Part shown: positions 61,065 through 64,000 of the stretch, one piece after another | How the letters are laid out: each line of letters begins with the position of its first letter | Numbering within the stretch: the first letter of the stretch is position 1 | NCBI GenBank assembly: GCA_018816555.1 | Contig: JAHIVT010000031.1 | Span: 29,238 to 93,237, forward strand | Source: Pseudomonadota bacterium | Lineage (GTDB): Bacteria > Desulfobacterota > Desulfobulbia > Desulfobulbales > SURF-16 | DNA length: 64,000 nucleotides | Direction of reading: 5' to 3' | Notes under the pieces: model-generated | Database searches by the model: none | What the model saw: only the letters and a program-made list of their open reading frames with translations | Told to the model about the DNA's origin: nothing | Translations under genes and position numbers: made by a program

Positions 61065-62096
61065 TCAGAATTCAACGATACCGCGGATCATTTCCTGGTT
61101 TTTGGCCCGCTCCACGGCATCAAGCATGCTGTCCAGGGTAAAGCGATCGGAGATAAGATCATCTACGATAATTTCGCCTTTGTCAATGAGGCGGAGGGCC
61201 TGACGAAAATCGTCCGGTGTTGCGGCAAAAGTGCCGGTCAGATTGATTTCGCAGTAATGCAGCCAGCGCGGGTCAAGGGAAATCTTTTGCCCGGCCGGCG
61301 GTCCGCCGAAAATATTAACCGTTCCGGCCTTGCGTACCAGTTTCAGACTCTGCTCTATAACCGCCGGGATGCCCAATGAGGTGATGACCACTTCCGCCCC
61401 GGCCTTATCGGTGAGCCGGGCGATTTCTTCCCCGATGTCAGTGTTTGCCGAGTTGATGCAGGCGTCCGCTCCCATCTCTTCGGCAACTCGGAGCCGCCGG
61501 TCAAGGACATCTGCCATGATAACCCGCGCGCCGGCCCATTTGTTTACCTTGAGGTGGATGAGTCCCATGGGACCGGCTCCGATGACAAGCACGGTGTCGC
61601 CGACCTGAACCCGGTTTGCCCGTAAAGCGGCCAGCCCGCAGGACAGGGGTTCCGCCATCACCGCCCTGTCATAGCGAAGATCTGCCGGAATTTTTACCAC
61701 ACCACCGATATTGATAATCTGTCTGGGAAGGCGGACATACTCGGCGAAACCGCCATCGATTCCGTGACCGAGCCCGAACTCCCTTTCGCAGAGATTGTGG
61801 CGGCCCCGCTTGCAATAATAGCACTCCCCGCAGACGGCAATGGGATAAACCGCCACCCGCTCGCCGGGAGAAAAGCCGGTAACGTCTGCGCCGAGTTGAT
61901 ATACCTCCCCGACAACTTCATGACCGAGGATGGTGGGCAGATTTTTCGGCAGTCCCTGACCGAGCAGGGTTTTAATGTCAGTTGCGCAGATGCCCGACGC
62001 TGCGATCTTGACCACCATTTCACCCGCCCCGGCCTGGGGAGTGGGGTACTCTTCAACGCGGATATCGTTTTTGCCGTGCACCACAGCTGCTTTCAT
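61065..62096 (-). CDS. Zinc-dependent medium-chain dehydrogenase (sorbitol/threonine type)
   Basis: 343 residues. Catalytic-zinc segments GICATDIKTLLG and GHEVVGEV, structural-zinc cysteines in CGECYYCKRGRHNLC, and the nucleotide fold VIGAGPMGLIHL followed by an acidic residue in VIMADV, favouring NAD. Oxidises or reduces a polyol-like substrate. Coupled by a 4-base overlap to the TrpF-like gene. The context does not identify the substrate. Confidence 0.9.
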   Translation of the reverse strand: MKAAVVHGKNDIRVEEYPTPQAGAGEMVVKIAASGICATDIKTLLGQGLPKNLPTILGHEVVGEVYQLGADVTGFSPGERVAVYPIAVCGECYYCKRGRHNLCEREFGLGHGIDGGFAEYVRLPRQIINIGGVVKIPADLRYDRAVMAEPLSCGLAALRANRVQVGDTVLVIGAGPMGLIHLKVNKWAGARVIMADVLDRRLRVAEEMGADACINSANTDIGEEIARLTDKAGAEVVITSLGIPAVIEQSLKLVRKAGTVNIFGGPPAGQKISLDPRWLHYCEINLTGTFAATPDDFRQALRLIDKGEIIVDDLISDRFTLDSMLDAVERAKNQEMIRGIVEF

Positions 62097-62806
62097 TGCT
62101 TGTTTTCTCCTTTGGGTGTTTCAAATTGGCGAACCGCTGCCATCAGCGCCTTGACCTTGTCCGGATCTCTTTTGCCGGGTGATGCTTCCACCCCGGAGCA
62201 GAGATCCAGACCTTCGGGCATGATCGCTTCCAGACCTGCGGCGGCATTATCCGGATTGATGCCGCCGGCAAGCAGAACGGGCACCTTGCCGCGGATGGTA
62301 TCAAAAACCTGACGGATGACGTCCCAGTCGGCGGTGATGCCGGTGCCGCCGAATTTCTTTTTGCCGCCCACGGTGGCTGCCGTGTCAAAGAGCAGCACGT
62401 CGATACCCGCTGCCAGATAGGCGTCAATAGCCTGCTTGACCGGCTCCAGTTCGACAGCTTCACCGGCCGGAGGAAGATGAATCGACTGCCACAGTTCAAC
62501 TTGGGGAAACTTCTCTTTCAGGCGGCGCTGCACATCCGGCTGTTCCTGATGGAGAAACTGCACGGCGATGGGCGAAAGCGTCAGGATCAGTTCCTCCAGG
62601 CGCGGCTCGGCCATTTCAAAAACCAGGGCCACTGCCGGCAGGGGGGGATCAGTAAAAAGTTCACGGGCCTGCTCTATTGTAAGGGACCGCGGTGAAAAAC
62701 TCGTTTCCACCACGACCCCGAACCAGTCAGCCCCGGCCTCAGCCGCCAGCAGGGCGTCGGCCCTGCTGGTGGTCCCGCATAGTTTAACCTTGTAACCAGC
62801 CGTCAT
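62093..62806 (-). CDS. Phosphoribosylanthranilate isomerase-like protein (TrpF family)
   Basis: 237 residues, longer than the usual 200-210. Catalytic pair visible: cysteine in VKLCGTT and aspartate in LLFDTAATVGG; also GGTGITADWDV, LLAGGINPDNA and the end DLCSGVEASPGKRDP. It could be the organism's TrpF, or a paralogue performing an Amadori-type rearrangement in a separate pathway, as suggested by neighbours unrelated to tryptophan. Overlaps the upstream GHMP gene by 23 bases and the dehydrogenase by 4. Confidence 0.82.
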   Translation of the reverse strand: MTAGYKVKLCGTTSRADALLAAEAGADWFGVVVETSFSPRSLTIEQARELFTDPPLPAVALVFEMAEPRLEELILTLSPIAVQFLHQEQPDVQRRLKEKFPQVELWQSIHLPPAGEAVELEPVKQAIDAYLAAGIDVLLFDTAATVGGKKKFGGTGITADWDVIRQVFDTIRGKVPVLLAGGINPDNAAAGLEAIMPEGLDLCSGVEASPGKRDPDKVKALMAAVRQFETPKGENKQ

Positions 62807-63995
62807 GTTGGAAAATCCTTTCTACTCCGTTTTCCCGTACCCGGCCGCCGACGTTATCCACCTCGGTTTCGATAATACGGCTTTCAGGAATTCCCTGGGT
62901 GCGCAGGTATTTGAGAATGCGTTCATAGGTCTCGTCGCTGCGGGTAAGGGAGAAAATTGTCGGGCCAACCGAACTCATACCGGCCACTTCGGCGCCGATC
63001 TCACGGAATGTGCTGATGTAATTGTAAATTGCCGCACCGTTGCAGCCATGCTGTTCACATTCTGCGCGCTTGGAGCCAAGGAAGGTCAGGTCGAACATGG
63101 CGTCGCCGATGCCGCGCAGGTCATTCTTGATCATGGCGGGCAGCATATCATACAGGACCAGTTGCGCTTTCACCGCGGACTGCATGGAATCGAGGTAGCG
63201 GGCGCGGCGCAGCAGCAGTTCTACTTCAGAGGCCGCCGCTGTTTCCTTGCCGAGAAATTCGTCCTCAAGGCTGGGAACGTCGGGGATGAAGACGATGCAT
63301 TTGGTATCGGGCAGCGGTACGCGGTAAACCATTTCCAGATCATCGGTGCCGATAATCCAGCCGCCGTTGACCCCGACCATGGCACCCATACCTGTTTCAA
63401 AAGCAGGCATCAGGTAGCCGTTGCCGTTGGGGCTTTCCTCGCATGAGTGGTAGCCGATGATGCGCCGCAGTTCGCGGCCGCTGAATGGCCTGCCGAGCAC
63501 TTCATTGATGCCGATGCATACCGCCAGCATGGAACCGATGGAGGAACCCATGCCCACATGGCGGCGTTTATGATCGTACAGTTCAACCTCAAAGCCGCCG
63601 GGATAGCTGAGCAGTTCCTTGAAAATGTGGCAGAAGTGCTCCATGATCAGGGTGCGTTCACCTTTGATGATGAACTTCGGTTCCTTAATTGCCTTCACCT
63701 TGGCGTGAAAATAGACTTTGATGGCAAGCCCGAGGCCGCCGCCGCCGGCACGGTTGAGGTTGAAACGATTCATATCAAAGACGGTGGGGTGCAGGCGGGC
63801 CGGGACCTGGACTTCTACTTCCCGTTCCTCGACCTCGCCTACGCTGCGCGGGTCGACCCTGTAACTCTGCAGCGGTTTGATGAACTCTTTGTCTCCAGGC
63901 TCAAATTCTTTCAGAACAGTGGTTATGCGGTCAAAAGGACCGCCGATAATGTCGATTTCCAGACTTTGCTTAGCAGGTTTTTGCGCGTTTTCCAT
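62784..63995 (-). CDS. GHMP-superfamily protein resembling beta-RFAP synthase
   Basis: 403 residues. After a 60-residue extra N-terminal region, VQVPARLHPTVFDMNRF and the GHMP glycine-rich loop VGMGSSIGSMLAV are seen, plus AGGGGLGLAI. This resembles beta-ribofuranosylaminobenzene 5'-phosphate synthase, which joins PRPP to p-aminobenzoate in methanopterin synthesis, but is longer than archaeal forms (about 320). A sugar or polyol kinase is the alternative. The start lies five bases from the window edge; more cluster genes may lie upstream. Confidence 0.72.
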   Translation of the reverse strand: MENAQKPAKQSLEIDIIGGPFDRITTVLKEFEPGDKEFIKPLQSYRVDPRSVGEVEEREVEVQVPARLHPTVFDMNRFNLNRAGGGGLGLAIKVYFHAKVKAIKEPKFIIKGERTLIMEHFCHIFKELLSYPGGFEVELYDHKRRHVGMGSSIGSMLAVCIGINEVLGRPFSGRELRRIIGYHSCEESPNGNGYLMPAFETGMGAMVGVNGGWIIGTDDLEMVYRVPLPDTKCIVFIPDVPSLEDEFLGKETAAASEVELLLRRARYLDSMQSAVKAQLVLYDMLPAMIKNDLRGIGDAMFDLTFLGSKRAECEQHGCNGAAIYNYISTFREIGAEVAGMSSVGPTIFSLTRSDETYERILKYLRTQGIPESRIIETEVDNVGGRVRENGVERIFQHDGWLQG

Positions 63996-64000
63996 GTTTG

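Overview
The window looks like chromosome of a Gram-negative deltaproteobacterium (Desulfobacterota, probably Desulfobulbales-like). The reasons are lipoprotein and OmpA-type envelope genes, a sigma-54 enhancer-binding regulator, a CobA-HemD fusion, a lone TrpB2, many PAS/HD-GYP/PilZ proteins and short period-7 and period-8 intergenic repeats. The lineage is inference from gene content. No rRNA, tRNA, CRISPR array, phage or insertion sequence was seen.

Layout. 1-4640 (+): the 3' part of glycogen phosphorylase, then an ExeA-like ATPase, a heme-type DUF3365-HAMP membrane protein and a TPR-OmpA protein. 4682-7347 (-): a DnaQ-like exonuclease and a CNB-CBS-DUF294 protein. 7413-18277 (mostly -): a c-di-GMP island with two paralogous PAS/HD-GYP proteins, a GGDDF-motif protein, a PilZ protein, a cyclic-nucleotide-binding/methyltransferase fusion and a PilZ-PAS-PAS sigma-54 activator. 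A 555-base intergenic region inside the island carries two outward-facing candidate sigma-54 promoters. 18541-23522 (+): a CNB-GAF protein coupled to a three-gene biotin-dependent acyl-CoA carboxylase. 23562-28899 (-): an AmmeMemoRadiSam cluster (radical SAM enzyme, Memo-AMMECR1 fusion, membrane-embedded spermidine-synthase-like protein, DUF2784 protein); the radical SAM protein and the Memo-AMMECR1 protein both carry export-type N termini. 29296-39622: a FecR/DUF6600 repeat protein, a rhodanese-ferritin fusion, PBP4, TrpB2, a GmhA-like isomerase with an uncharacterised partner, an FmdB-type zinc ribbon, HemC and CobA-HemD.

40032-59812 (-): a roughly 20-kb trehalose/alpha-glucan supercluster of DUF5752, TreT, GlgX, GlgM/GlgA, GlgE, TreS-maltokinase, GlgB, TreZ and a MalQ-TreY fusion. 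Most junctions overlap or are under 35 bases. It could interconvert glucan, maltose-1-phosphate and trehalose by four routes: TreY/TreZ from glucan, TreS/Mak/GlgE from trehalose to glucan, GlgM/GlgE from ADP-glucose, and TreT directly from NDP-glucose.

60215-63995 (-): four tightly packed genes (ADH-synthase/LsrF-type aldolase, Zn-dependent dehydrogenase, TrpF-like isomerase, beta-RFAP-synthase-like GHMP protein) that look like an undescribed pathway and may continue past the window. The best candidates for undescribed biology are this last cluster, the apparently exported AmmeMemoRadiSam cluster, and the sigma-54/c-di-GMP regulatory region.
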